This document shows, in pieces, positions 8,863-17,391 of a stretch of 33,983 nucleotides of DNA. A model generated the notes under the pieces. That model did no database searches and had not been told where the DNA came from. It saw nothing but the letters and a program-made list of their open reading frames with translations. The translations under genes were made by a program, and so were the position numbers. Origin of the DNA: Vibrio ichthyoenteri ATCC 700023 (GTDB lineage: Bacteria > Pseudomonadota > Gammaproteobacteria > Enterobacterales > Vibrionaceae); assembly GCF_000222605.1 (NCBI RefSeq), contig NZ_AFWF01000326.1, forward strand, positions 1 to 33,983, in the 5' to 3' direction. Within the stretch, counting starts at the first letter, position 1, and each line of letters starts with the position of its first letter.

Positions 8863-10998
8863 ATGTTCGAAAAACCAGTTGTTAAAACGTTCCAGTACGG
8901 TAACCACACGGTTACTCTAGAAACTGGCGTAATCGCTCGTCAAGCTACTGCTGCTGTTATGGTTACTATGGACGATACTGCGGTATTCGTATCTGTAGTA
9001 GGTAAAAAAGAAGCAGTTGAAGGTCAAGACTTCTTCCCACTAACAGTAAACTACCAAGAGCGTACTTACGCTGCAGGTAAAATCCCTGGTGGTTTCTTCA
9101 AGCGTGAAGGTCGTCCTTCTGAAGGTGAAACTCTGACTGCTCGTCTAATCGACCGTCCGATTCGCCCACTATTCCCATCTGCATTCAAAAACGAAGTGCA
9201 AATCATCGCAACTGTTATGTCTGTGAACCCTAACGTTCAACCAGACATGGTAACAATGATCGGTACTTCTGCTGCACTTGCTATCTCTGGTCTACCATTC
9301 AATGGTCCTATCGGTGCTGCACGTGTAGGTCACATCGATGGTCAACTAGTGCTTAACCCAAGCATGACTGAACTTGCTACATCTAAACTAGATCTAGTCG
9401 TTTCTGGTACTGAAAACGCAGTACTAATGGTTGAATCAGAAGCTGACAACCTAACTGAAGAAGAAATGCTTTCTGCAGTTGTATTTGGTCACGATCAACA
9501 ACAAGTTGTTATCAATGCAATCAATGAGTTCGCAGCTGAAGTTGCAACTCCAGCGTGGAACTGGGAAGCACCAGCAGTAAACACTGAGCTTAAAGCTCTT
9601 GTTGCTGATCTAGCTGAAACCCGTCTTGCTGATGCATACCAAATCACTGAGAAAATGGCTCGTTACGAGCAAGTTGGCGCAATCAAGAACGACGTTGTTG
9701 CTGCACTTCTAGCACAAGACGAAAACCTAGCTGAGCGCGAAATCCGTGGCATGCTTGGTTCTCTAGAGAAGAAAGTAGTACGTAGCCGCATCATCGCTGG
9801 CCACCCACGTATCGATGGTCGTGAAAAAGACATGGTTCGTGCGCTAGACGTACGTACTGGTGTACTTCCACGTACTCACGGTTCTTCACTATTTACTCGT
9901 GGCGAAACGCAAGCGATCGTTACTGCGACTCTAGGTACGCAACGTGACGCGCAAATCATCGACGAACTAACGGGTGAGCGTAAAGATCACTTCCTACTAC
10001 ACTACAACTTCCCTCCATACTGTGTAGGCGAAACTGGTTTTGTAGGTTCTCCTAAGCGTCGTGAAATCGGCCACGGTAAACTAGCTAAACGTGGTATTGC
10101 TGCAGTAATGCCTTCTGTTGAAGAATTCCCATACACCATCCGTGTTGTATCAGAAATCACTGAATCTAACGGTTCATCTTCAATGGCTTCTGTATGTGGT
10201 ACTTCTCTAGCACTTATGGATGCTGGTGTGCCAATCAAAGCTTCTGTTGCGGGTATCGCAATGGGTCTTGTTAAAGAAGGCGACGATTTCGTTGTTCTTT
10301 CTGACATTCTTGGCGATGAAGATCACCTAGGTGACATGGACTTTAAAGTAGCAGGTACTAACGCTGGTATCACTGCACTTCAAATGGACATCAAGATCGA
10401 AGGTATCACTAAAGAGATCATGCAAATTGCTCTTAACCAAGCGCAAGGTGCACGTAAGCACATCCTTTCTGTAATGGATGAAGCTATCTCTGGCGCTCGT
10501 GAAGAGATCTCTGAATTCGCTCCACGTATTTACATGATGAAGATCAGCTCTGAGAAGATCAAAGATGTTATCGGTAAAGGCGGCGCAGTTATCCGTGCTC
10601 TAACTGAAGAGACAGGTACTACGATCGAAATCGAAGACGACGGTACTATCAAGATTGCAGCAACTGAAGGCGCTGCAGCGAAAGAAGCAATTCGTCGTAT
10701 CGAAGAGATCACTGCTGAAGTTGAAGTAGGTCGTATCTACACTGGTAAAGTTGCTCGTCTAGCGGACTTCGGTGCGTTCGTAACAATTCTTCCAGGTAAA
10801 GATGGCCTAGTACACATCTCTCAAATCGCTGACAAGCGTGTTGAGAAAGTGTCTGACTACCTAGCTGAAGGCCAAGAAGTTCAAGTTAAAGTACTTGAAA
10901 TCGACCGCCAAGGCCGTGTACGTCTAAGCATGAAAGAAGCAGTAGAACAGCCAGCAGAAGCTGCAGCTGAAGCGAAACCAGCGGCTGACGCTGAGTAA
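8863..10998 (+). CDS. pnp: Polyribonucleotide nucleotidyltransferase (PNPase)
   Basis: PNPase is a trimeric 3'-to-5' phosphorolytic exoribonuclease, a partner of RNase E in the degradosome, and also adds heteropolymeric tails. The 711 residues match E. coli (711). The order is a first RNase PH domain (about 1-140), a helical linker, a second, catalytic RNase PH domain (about 315-545), a KH domain (about 553-612, with [11 protein letters not shown]) and an S1 domain (about 620-690, with [19 protein letters not shown]). Leucine is written very often as CTA, as in rpsO and lysS, fitting high expression in vibrios. It is preceded by a structured leader and followed by its own terminator. Confidence 0.98.
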   Translation: MFEKPVVKTFQYGNHTVTLETGVIARQATAAVMVTMDDTAVFVSVVGKKEAVEGQDFFPLTVNYQERTYAAGKIPGGFFKREGRPSEGETLTARLIDRPIRPLFPSAFKNEVQIIATVMSVNPNVQPDMVTMIGTSAALAISGLPFNGPIGAARVGHIDGQLVLNPSMTELATSKLDLVVSGTENAVLMVESEADNLTEEEMLSAVVFGHDQQQVVINAINEFAAEVATPAWNWEAPAVNTELKALVADLAETRLADAYQITEKMARYEQVGAIKNDVVAALLAQDENLAEREIRGMLGSLEKKVVRSRIIAGHPRIDGREKDMVRALDVRTGVLPRTHGSSLFTRGETQAIVTATLGTQRDAQIIDELTGERKDHFLLHYNFPPYCVGETGFVGSPKRREIGHGKLAKRGIAAVMPSVEEFPYTIRVVSEITESNGSSSMASVCGTSLALMDAGVPIKASVAGIAMGLVKEGDDFVVLSDILGDEDHLGDMDFKVAGTNAGITALQMDIKIEGITKEIMQIALNQAQGARKHILSVMDEAISGAREEISEFAPRIYMMKISSEKIKDVIGKGGAVIRALTEETGTTIEIEDDGTIKIAATEGAAAKEAIRRIEEITAEVEVGRIYTGKVARLADFGAFVTILPGKDGLVHISQIADKRVEKVSDYLAEGQEVQVKVLEIDRQGRVRLSMKEAVEQPAEAAAEAKPAADAE

Positions 10999-11035
10999 TC
11001 GCATCTATTAGCTTATTGAGCTAAAAGCATGTTAT

Positions 11036-11063
11036 AAAGGGGGCGTTTCGCCCCCTTTTTTTA
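11036..11063 (+). terminator. pnp intrinsic terminator
   Basis: GGGGGCG (11039-11045) pairs with CGCCCCC (11049-11055) around TTT and is followed by eight T residues. A smaller hairpin (TTAGCT/AGCTAA, 11008-11024) lies just upstream. Confidence 0.92.
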
Positions 11064-11221
11064 TGTGTAGTAAAGCCAATTTAGCTAAGGACTAGCTGGC
11101 CAGAGATACGTGCTAGCGGTGACTTATTAGTGTGAGAACGTCATTACCGGACCACGAGGTAAAGTAAAACACTCGGGCAGTTTAGGTATACACTATAGGT
11201 TGGTAACAGGAGTATATATTC

Positions 11222-12130
11222 GTGAAATGGTTTCAAACCCTAACGCTTGGCTTAAGCATTTTGGTTGCGACAGGTTGTAGTACAACTTCTAACCAGCAGT
11301 GGGTTTATCCACCCATGGCCGTTCCTCTGCAGGCAAGTATGCAGCAAGAGGTGCAAATTGCGCGCTTATCACAATTGCTGATGCGTCCTGATTTGTCTGA
11401 TGAACTACGCGCAAAAATGTTGTTTGAACGTGGTAACTACTACGACAGTGTTGGCTTACGCGATCTTGCTCGCTTGGACTACAGTCAGTCATTACAACTT
11501 AACCCATCACAACCTGATTTATTCAACTTGCTGGGTGTGTACTACACACAAGTAGGCGAGTTTGATGCCGCGTATGAAGCTTTCGATTCTACGCTCGATC
11601 TTGATCCTGAAAACTCCTACGCAGTACGTAATAGAGCGATAGCGCTTTACTATGGCGACCGTATTGAGTTAGCGATTGAAGATATTGATGCCCATTTTGC
11701 TGAGCAGCCGGAAGACCCGTTTCGCGCGTTGTGGGTTTACCTTATTAAGCTAGAGCAAGATCCAGAAGCTGCGCGTCAGTTATTAATGAAGCAATACCAG
11801 CAACGTGACAATCAATGGGGCTGGGTGCTAGTGGCAATTACTCTCGGTGACGTGAGTGAAGAGCAAGCATTTAAAGCCATTATTGCTGGCACGCGAGATA
11901 ACACCGTATTGGCGCAGCGACTGACAGAAGCGTATTTCTATTTAGGTAAGCGTTATCAGCATCAAGGTGATTTTGCCGGTGCAATATCGATGTATAAGTT
12001 AGCGATTTCTTTCAACGTCTATGAATATGTTGAACATCGCTATTCCTTCTTGGAGCTCACACGAATCTTTACGCAGATTAAAGCAGAGCAAATGGCTAAA
12101 GTTAAGCAGGAAGAAGCAGCCCAGCCATAG
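11222..12130 (+). CDS. nlpI: Lipoprotein NlpI, TPR adaptor
   Basis: NlpI is an outer-membrane lipoprotein with tetratricopeptide repeats. In E. coli it scaffolds the protease Prc and peptidoglycan endopeptidases such as MepS. A short signal peptide ends in ILVATGC, with the lipid-modified cysteine at residue 19. TPR units are visible in the segments PDLFNLLGVYYTQVGEFDAA and ENSYAVRNRAIALYYGDRIE and near the C-terminus (AYFYLGKRYQHQGDFAGAISM). The 302 residues compare with 294 in E. coli. The start is GTG, preceded by AGGAG at a rather long spacing. Its place directly after pnp is the conserved order; the deaD gene found next in E. coli is absent here. Confidence 0.93.
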   Translation: MKWFQTLTLGLSILVATGCSTTSNQQWVYPPMAVPLQASMQQEVQIARLSQLLMRPDLSDELRAKMLFERGNYYDSVGLRDLARLDYSQSLQLNPSQPDLFNLLGVYYTQVGEFDAAYEAFDSTLDLDPENSYAVRNRAIALYYGDRIELAIEDIDAHFAEQPEDPFRALWVYLIKLEQDPEAARQLLMKQYQQRDNQWGWVLVAITLGDVSEEQAFKAIIAGTRDNTVLAQRLTEAYFYLGKRYQHQGDFAGAISMYKLAISFNVYEYVEHRYSFLELTRIFTQIKAEQMAKVKQEEAAQP

Positions 12131-12169
12131 TCTCCTCGTCTTGAGTGTATCGGCATACTGTCGAAAATT

Positions 12170-12194
12170 AACCGCTTTTATTGGCGGTTTTTTA
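12170..12194 (+). terminator. nlpI intrinsic terminator
   Basis: AACCGC (12170-12175) pairs with GCGGTT (12184-12189), followed by a T-run. It lies 40 bases after nlpI and just before the marR promoter. Confidence 0.75.
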
Positions 12195-12222
12195 TTGCTC
12201 AAAACTTAAAAAAGTCTAAAAT
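12195..12222 (+). promoter_or_regulatory. Promoter of the MarR-type gene
   Basis: TTGCTC (12195-12200) and TAAAAT (12217-12222) are separated by 16 bases. The predicted transcript start (about 12229) falls inside the palindromic operator, so a bound repressor would block initiation. Confidence 0.6.
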
Positions 12223-12240
12223 AGTTAGCCTTGCTAACTA
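12222..12240. promoter_or_regulatory. MarR operator, copy 1
   Basis: TAGTTAGC and GCTAACTA form a perfect eight-base inverted repeat around CTT. The same 19 bases recur before the MATE gene. The repeat overlaps the predicted transcript start of the regulator gene, as expected for autorepression. Confidence 0.78.
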
Positions 12241-12252
12241 AATGTGCTCACC

Positions 12253-12666
12253 ATGTTCTTAGAAGAGAGTCTGATTGAATTAGAACGTTTCTGTTCTAAA
12301 GCTTGGCGTGTTTATGCCAAAGAAGATCCTATGTGTCATTTAAGCTTCAATGAATTTGATTACTTAAAAGTGATACAGCAATACCCTGATGGGGTACGCA
12401 TTACCGATCTTGCTGAGGAGTTACGTATTACGAAACCATCGGCGTCGAACATGGTGGCGCGTCTTGAGAAGAAAGGCTTAGTACGTGGTGTCGCTTGTCA
12501 GGAAGATGCTCGAGCAAAACGAGTCATGTTAACTGAGAAAGTCGTAAAGGATATGTCTTTAGAACAGGTGGTGTACCAACAGATCGCAACGGATCTCAAC
12601 CAATCGCTGTCAAAGCAGGAAGCAGAACAACTGGTGCAGTTATTAAATAAAGCACTTCATAAATAA
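12253..12666 (+). CDS. MarR-family transcriptional regulator
   Basis: A 137-residue winged-helix regulator. The core reads FDYLKVIQQYPDGVRITDLAEELRITKPSASNMVARLEKKGLV, the MarR recognition helix region, followed by a wing with an E-D-A-R-A-K-R pattern like the family DxRxxxL segment. Helices at both ends would form the dimer interface. I chose the ATG at 12253; a GTG at 12244 would add MLT, and neither has a good Shine-Dalgarno. A perfect palindrome lies 12 bases before this ATG and again before the MATE efflux gene 66 bases downstream, so the protein probably represses itself and the pump. The inducing ligand is unknown. Confidence 0.88.
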   Translation: MFLEESLIELERFCSKAWRVYAKEDPMCHLSFNEFDYLKVIQQYPDGVRITDLAEELRITKPSASNMVARLEKKGLVRGVACQEDARAKRVMLTEKVVKDMSLEQVVYQQIATDLNQSLSKQEAEQLVQLLNKALHK

Positions 12667-12679
12667 AATTTTAACCATT

Positions 12680-12698
12680 TAGTTAGCCTTGCTAACTA
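12680..12698. promoter_or_regulatory. MarR operator, copy 2, upstream of the MATE gene
   Basis: This is identical to the 19-base palindrome at 12222-12240, including one further A on the right. It lies between the regulator stop and the MATE start, with TAATAT (12700-12705) just downstream as a possible -10 element. Confidence 0.78.
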
Positions 12699-12732
12699 AT
12701 AATATTAAGCACTATTTTTGCTTGGTGAAGAA

Positions 12733-14076
12733 ATGCAAGATTCAATTTATAAACAATTTTGGCGTTATGCGATCCCAACCATTGCCGCCATGCTTGTCAA
12801 CGGCTTGTATCAAGTGGTTGATGGTATTTTTATTGGTCGTTATGTTGGCGCTGAGGGACTGGCCGGGATTAACGTCTCATGGCCGGTAATTGGTTCAATC
12901 CTTGGTATTGGTATGTTGGTTGGTGTCGGGACTGGTGCGCTTGCTTCGATCAAACAAGGTGAAGGTAATGCTGCTGGAGCTAAAGGAATATTAGCGACCG
13001 GTTTACTCTTATTAGCGTTGGTTGCTCCAATCGTCTCAACCACACTATATCTGTTTTCTGATACGTTTTTATTGTGGCAAGGTGCGCAAGGTCGAATTTT
13101 AGAACTAGGTAGTCAATATCTGCATATTCTGATTTTTGCTTGTGTATTTTCACTGGGTTCGATTGCAACGCCATTTTTACTGCGCAATGATGGCAGTCCT
13201 AATCTCGCTACCATTTTGATGGTGATCGGTGCGATTGCCAATATCATTCTCGACTACATTTTTATTGCTTTACTTGGTTGGGAGTTGCAAGGCGCGGCAA
13301 TTGCAACCGCAATGTCACAAATGATTGTCACCCTACTTGGTGTAAGTTATTTCTTCTCGAGCAAAGCCAATATGCGTTTACGTTTGAGCGATCTACGCAT
13401 CCAGTTTGCCGAGGTACCTCGAATTGTTGCTATCGGTATGTCGAGCTTCTTTATGTATGCATACGGCTCGATGATGGTCGCGCTACACAATAGCTTATTT
13501 GCTGATTATGGTAGTGGTATTCTGATTGGTGCATACGCGATTCTTGGCTATATCGTGACAGTCTATTACCTCATTGTTGAAGGTGTCGCAAATGGTATGC
13601 AGCCTCTTGTAAGCTATAACCATGGTGCGCGTAACCAAGAAAATATTCGCAAGCTATTGCAGATCGCGATGGGCACGGCGGTGCTAGGCGGCGTAGCCTT
13701 TGTCGTCGTGCTCAATCTCTTTCCACGCGAATTTGTATCGGTCTTCAACTCAAGCGATGCTGAGCTGATGGAAAATGCAGTGATTGGTATTCGTCTACAT
13801 ATGTTCGCCATGTTCTTGGATGGTTTCTTAGTGGTGGCTGGTGCTTATTACCAATCAATCAACAAGAGCAGCAAAGCGATGTTCGTGACCATCGGCAACA
13901 TGGTGATTCAACTGCCGTTCTTGTTCATCATGCCGAAATTGATGGGCGTACCGGGTATTTGGATTGCTTATCCACTATCAAATATCGCGTTGAGTATCGT
14001 GGTGATGTGGATGCTGTGGCGTGACGTCAAACGGATGATTCTCCCGCCGAGTCAGCCGATGACCTTGGCCAGTTAA
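12733..14076 (+). CDS. MATE-family multidrug/Na+ efflux transporter
   Basis: A 447-residue inner-membrane protein with about 12 hydrophobic segments in two homologous halves, typical of MATE exporters that expel cationic drugs in exchange for Na+ or H+. The N-terminal YAIPTIAAMLVNGLYQVVDGIFIGRYVG matches the MATE start (P-x-x-x-x-x-x-x-x-Y-x-x-V-D-x-x-F-I-G), and GVANGMQPLVSYNHGA is the equivalent of the family QPLxxYNxGA motif. A TTG-initiated frame at 12718 exists, but I chose the ATG at 12733 with GGTGAAG before it. It is probably repressed by the adjacent MarR protein. A bidirectional terminator follows. Substrate and exact family member cannot be read from the sequence. Confidence 0.9.
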   Translation: MQDSIYKQFWRYAIPTIAAMLVNGLYQVVDGIFIGRYVGAEGLAGINVSWPVIGSILGIGMLVGVGTGALASIKQGEGNAAGAKGILATGLLLLALVAPIVSTTLYLFSDTFLLWQGAQGRILELGSQYLHILIFACVFSLGSIATPFLLRNDGSPNLATILMVIGAIANIILDYIFIALLGWELQGAAIATAMSQMIVTLLGVSYFFSSKANMRLRLSDLRIQFAEVPRIVAIGMSSFFMYAYGSMMVALHNSLFADYGSGILIGAYAILGYIVTVYYLIVEGVANGMQPLVSYNHGARNQENIRKLLQIAMGTAVLGGVAFVVVLNLFPREFVSVFNSSDAELMENAVIGIRLHMFAMFLDGFLVVAGAYYQSINKSSKAMFVTIGNMVIQLPFLFIMPKLMGVPGIWIAYPLSNIALSIVVMWMLWRDVKRMILPPSQPMTLAS

Positions 14077-14085
14077 TTGATACAT

Positions 14086-14114
14086 AAAGAGGATAAGCTT
14101 GCTTATCCTCTTTT
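14086..14114. terminator. Bidirectional terminator, MATE gene and zinc-ribbon gene
   Basis: AAAGAGGATAAGC (14086-14098) pairs with GCTTATCCTCTTT (14101-14113) around TT. A T-run follows on the plus strand. The stop codon and last codons of the convergent minus-strand gene lie within the stem. On the minus strand the T-run is short, so termination there may be weaker. Confidence 0.85.
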
Positions 14115-15590
14115 GTTTTGCACGAGATCTTGCTGATTCAAGCACCGAACCATGGTTGCGATCGAGTCGATGGCATGATGTGCGGGGACGGCGATTCGCG
14201 GTTGCTTAGTCGATAAATAATTGTGTATATAGCGATAGATCGTTTGCCATTGTTCAACGCGTGGTTGACTCAGTTTCTGTGCGTAGACGCAAGGCAGCCA
14301 GCGTTCAAAGGTCTGCCAAAATTGCTTGTCCCAGTTAATTGTCGTGGGCAGCAATGCTTGTAAATCTATCACGCTTAGTTCAGATACAGGTGTGAGAACG
14401 CCTAGTCCTATCTGGTGTCGCTCATCTTTATCGATTACCGAAAGTCTGTGCCACTTTTCGTTCCACCAACTGAGAGTGCGATGTTGTACGCTGTGCTCAG
14501 TATGAGGATGGTTAAGTGAGTAGTGATAGTAATACAGAGAAACTGTGCCTTGTCGTATGGGATCGCTATAAGCGGTGATCGCCGCGCCGCGGAGAAAGCT
14601 TTCGTGTTCCAACAGCCAGTTGGTTTTGGCTGGAAACGAAAGGTGCTGTTTGAGGTTTTGCAAATGCGCATGAGCGGCATAAACCGGGCGCATCAATGCA
14701 TTGTGTGGGTCTTTGCCCTGTTTGAGCATCGCATGTTTTTCATCACAATAAGCCAGTTGATCAAATTGGCTACGAGCGAGAATCTTTTGATAGGTCTTTT
14801 CGGCTCGAATCAGCACATCTGTTTCTCCTTCCATCGAGCTTTCTTTTGCTTTTAGCGCATATTGGCTGCTATTGCGCCAAGAGAGGGAGTCATCATTCAA
14901 ATTGGCTATCGTTTCCGCCCGTGCGTTGTCAGAAAGCAGGTAAACGTAGCCACTGTTAATATCGAGCGTACAAAGCGTCCACAACTGGGCAAATTCTTGC
15001 TTGGTGGTACTGGCCTTGATACCACTTCGGCAGGGCTGGATATGGCTAAAGGTATACAGAGTATGCTCGGTTGCCTGCGCCAATGCGTACTGTTCAATAT
15101 AATAGGAATAATGATTCAGTAGTTCGCATAGCTGAGTGAGATGCTGAGCAAACATTTTATTGCTTAACCCAAGGTGGCTTTGTAATGAACTGGGTTTAAT
15201 GCCTTGTGCCAGTGCATCGAGCCAAGGTTGGAGTCTTTTGGCGATAAGATCAGGGTTTGGCTGTGAAACAACAGTTTGGCAGGTTGTACATTGGAGACGC
15301 TGACTCCCAATGTGGGTACGGCCATAGCGTTGCCATGTATTGTTCTCGTGGTGCGTGCAGTGGCAGTGGCGCGGAAAGTCGGCTGGGTATCTGCGTTGCT
15401 CGATTTCTCGTGCTAGAGCAAGAATAGGTGGATTGAGCAACACAGGAGGATAGGCACCGCATAAATCGCAGTGCCAAGCCGGGTAGCCAAGTCTATCGGA
15501 ATAACGATAAAGAGTTTCATTGGGGTTACCGCAATTAGCGCAACCGAAGGTCTTACAGCCGTTATAATTTTGTCGAAAAGCCAAGGCCAT
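14103..15590 (-). CDS. Uncharacterised protein with two zinc ribbons and a transposase-like layout
   Basis: I do not recognise a named family. Visible parts of the 495 residues are: a zinc ribbon with C17-x2-C20 and C41-x2-C44; a second one with C76/C78 (H80 and H81 nearby) and C101-x2-C104, whose segment W-x-R-Y-G-x-T-x-x-G-S-Q-R-x-x-C-x-x-C resembles the InsA zinc finger of IS1; a helix-turn-helix-like stretch GIKPSSLQSHLGLSNKMFAQHL split over about 130-152; and then about 340 residues with acidic segments such as TLDINSGYVYLLSDN and QLAYCDEKHAM that could be DDE-type remnants. No terminal inverted repeats or target duplication are apparent. The ATG is 20 bases after the stop of the upstream nucleotidase gene, suggesting co-transcription. 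The stop lies in a terminator stem. A DNA-binding or domesticated transposase role is only an inference. Confidence 0.75.
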   Translation of the reverse strand: MALAFRQNYNGCKTFGCANCGNPNETLYRYSDRLGYPAWHCDLCGAYPPVLLNPPILALAREIEQRRYPADFPRHCHCTHHENNTWQRYGRTHIGSQRLQCTTCQTVVSQPNPDLIAKRLQPWLDALAQGIKPSSLQSHLGLSNKMFAQHLTQLCELLNHYSYYIEQYALAQATEHTLYTFSHIQPCRSGIKASTTKQEFAQLWTLCTLDINSGYVYLLSDNARAETIANLNDDSLSWRNSSQYALKAKESSMEGETDVLIRAEKTYQKILARSQFDQLAYCDEKHAMLKQGKDPHNALMRPVYAAHAHLQNLKQHLSFPAKTNWLLEHESFLRGAAITAYSDPIRQGTVSLYYYHYSLNHPHTEHSVQHRTLSWWNEKWHRLSVIDKDERHQIGLGVLTPVSELSVIDLQALLPTTINWDKQFWQTFERWLPCVYAQKLSQPRVEQWQTIYRYIHNYLSTKQPRIAVPAHHAIDSIATMVRCLNQQDLVQNKRG

Positions 15591-15610
15591 TTTCTCATAT
15601 TAGATGGTCG

Positions 15611-17170
15611 TTAGCGGCTTACATCCACTTGACGACCAAGTGCGGGTACGGTGATGTTTTTACGTAATTTGAATTGCTCAATCAATACCTGCATAACAGG
15701 CTCGCCTTGGGAAAGGGGCTTACCCTCGGCAAACACATGATAACCATCACCACCACTGGCTGCGTATGAATAAGTTGCAACGCTGTATTGGCGGGTCTCT
15801 TCGACGGGCTTACCATTAATTTTCAGGCTGATTAGGCGTTGATTTTCCGCTTTGGTGCTATCGTAGGTCGCTTCAATACCGGAGAACTGTGCTAAGCCGT
15901 AAGGCAGGGTATAGCTGTATTCAAGCAATTGTTTTACTTGCTGACCGCTAATTGAAACCATCGCGAGTTTATCGGTAAATGGGAATACGTTCATCACATT
16001 TTCCAATGTTACATCGCCTTGGTTTAAGTCAACTCGGATACTGCCAGAGCTCATCATAGCAATATCGGCTTGCGCTGCGTCGCGCATCATATCCGCGACC
16101 AAGTTACCAATGTTCGATTCACGGTAGTAACGACGGAAAGCGGTGTCATCAATGGTCGCAATGGTCTGGTTGAGCTCAGGAAATTGCTTACGAGCATTAT
16201 CGATAAGATTGCCCGTTTTCTGATCTCGTTTCAGTTTGTCTGCTTCAACGGGAATTAGTTTACCATTGAGGAACGTGACTTGGTTGCTTTCAGTATCGAC
16301 CTCAAACTTGGTGTAACCAAGGTATTTGCCTTGGCCAAATGTAAGGCCAACCACCGTGCCTGTCTCAGGATGTACCACCGGTTTCCAAAGACCGTGATCA
16401 GAGTGGCCACCAAAAATAACGTCCACATTTTTTAGCTGGCCGGCCATGGCGTAATCTTCATCGAAGCCGCGTTGTACTTCGGGATCTGCTTCTTTGTCGG
16501 TTTGCATCGGTGCGGTTTTGTTTTGGTGTGTGAGCACCACGACCATATCGACGTCATCGTGAATTTTATCAACCCAGAATTGCGCAACAGCAATTGGATC
16601 ATCGATGGTCAAACCCTTACGATTGCCTTTCCACATAGTGTTGTAGAAAGCATCAATGCCCATCACTCCAACCACGCCAATACGCACTCCATCACGCTCG
16701 ACGATAGTATAAGGCTGTGCAAAAGGTGCCTCATTTTGTTCAAACTTAATATTGGCATTTAGCACCGGATAAGCGGCGCGAGGCATGGTTTCTTTAAGGG
16801 CTTTCCAGCCGTATTCAAATTCATGGTTACCGAGAGTGATCGCGTCGTAATCCATTGCGCTGTACAAGTCGAATGCGAGCTTACCTTGTGTTTTTTTCGA
16901 TAGTGAACCAGTAAAAATATCTCCCGCATCAAACAGGAAGCTGGTTTGTTCTTGCGCGCGAGTCTCTTTGATTAGTGTGGCAAGATAAGGAATGCCACCG
17001 ATACGCGTAATATCAGGATTCCAAAAAGCATCCACAGGTTCATAGACGCTTTCGATATCGTTGGTGTGGAGTAGAGTGACTTGTTTTACTTCCGCCAGTG
17101 CGGAGAACGAACTGGTCATCAATAGAGTACTAAGTGAGAGGGCGAGCGGTGTTTTTGTCAGCGTTTTCAT
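15611..17170 (-). CDS. Periplasmic metallophosphatase / 5'-nucleotidase (UshA-type)
   Basis: The 519-residue protein has a signal peptide (MKTLTKTPLALSLSTLLMTSSFSALA, cleaved before EVKQ). A calcineurin-like metallophosphatase domain follows with TNDIES, FDAGDIFTGS, LGNHEFEYG, VLTHQNK and FGGHSDHG, then a 5'-nucleotidase C-terminal domain (SNIGNLVADMMRDAAQ and the substrate-side region near SYAASGGDGY). It probably hydrolyses extracellular nucleotides for purine salvage. The first metal motif is D-x-E instead of the usual D-x-H of UshA. An in-frame ATG at 17224 would precede the signal peptide with hydrophobic residues; I chose 17170. CRP-like and PurR-like sites lie upstream, and a zinc-ribbon gene follows after 20 bases. 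Confidence 0.88.
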   Translation of the reverse strand: MKTLTKTPLALSLSTLLMTSSFSALAEVKQVTLLHTNDIESVYEPVDAFWNPDITRIGGIPYLATLIKETRAQEQTSFLFDAGDIFTGSLSKKTQGKLAFDLYSAMDYDAITLGNHEFEYGWKALKETMPRAAYPVLNANIKFEQNEAPFAQPYTIVERDGVRIGVVGVMGIDAFYNTMWKGNRKGLTIDDPIAVAQFWVDKIHDDVDMVVVLTHQNKTAPMQTDKEADPEVQRGFDEDYAMAGQLKNVDVIFGGHSDHGLWKPVVHPETGTVVGLTFGQGKYLGYTKFEVDTESNQVTFLNGKLIPVEADKLKRDQKTGNLIDNARKQFPELNQTIATIDDTAFRRYYRESNIGNLVADMMRDAAQADIAMMSSGSIRVDLNQGDVTLENVMNVFPFTDKLAMVSISGQQVKQLLEYSYTLPYGLAQFSGIEATYDSTKAENQRLISLKINGKPVEETRQYSVATYSYAASGGDGYHVFAEGKPLSQGEPVMQVLIEQFKLRKNITVPALGRQVDVSR

Positions 17171-17204
17171 TATAGAAACCAAAGGCAGCAAATTAATGGC
17201 GCAG

Positions 17205-17247
17205 AATATAGATAAGCACATCATTAAAATTAGTGAGTAATCTCACA
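17205..17247 (-). promoter_or_regulatory. CRP-dependent promoter of the 5'-nucleotidase
   Basis: Read on the minus strand, TGTGAGATTACTCACT (17247-17232) matches the CRP consensus TGTGA-N6-TCACA at nine of ten positions. TATATT (17210-17205) is a plausible -10 element, which gives a start at about 17198. The CRP centre is then at -41.5, the class II activator position. Confidence 0.65.
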
Positions 17248-17254
17248 ATAAAAA

Positions 17255-17266
17255 GCAAACGTTTGC
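17255..17266. promoter_or_regulatory. PurR-like LacI-family operator
   Basis: GCAAACGTTTGC is a perfect 12-base palindrome equal to the core of the PurR box. It is centred 21 bases upstream of the CRP-like site of the nucleotidase gene (about -62.5). Other LacI-family proteins such as CytR recognise related sequences. Confidence 0.65.
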
Positions 17267-17340
17267 CTTGGTGTTTATAAAGTTTCCAAATATGTTGGTT
17301 GATGAGCGATATTTGTCATGGCGTGAGGGAAATACGGCAC

Positions 17341-17370
17341 AAAAAAAGCCAACCTGTTTAAGGTTGGCTT
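17341..17370 (-). terminator. ubiV intrinsic terminator
   Basis: On the minus strand AAGCCAACC and GGTTGGCTT pair around a seven-base loop, followed by seven T residues. It starts 21 bases after the ubiV stop. Confidence 0.9.
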
Positions 17371-17391
17371 CGATGGTTGTTAGCCAGTCGA

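Noticed and set aside
8599-8863. Small frames on both strands in the pnp leader
   Set aside because: They come from the structured leader and start in the rpsO terminator or run against pnp; no ribosome binding site.
14103-15590. Active insertion sequence
   Set aside because: The protein looks transposase-like, but there are no terminal inverted repeats, target duplication or second copy in the window, and the gene is fitted tightly between neighbours.
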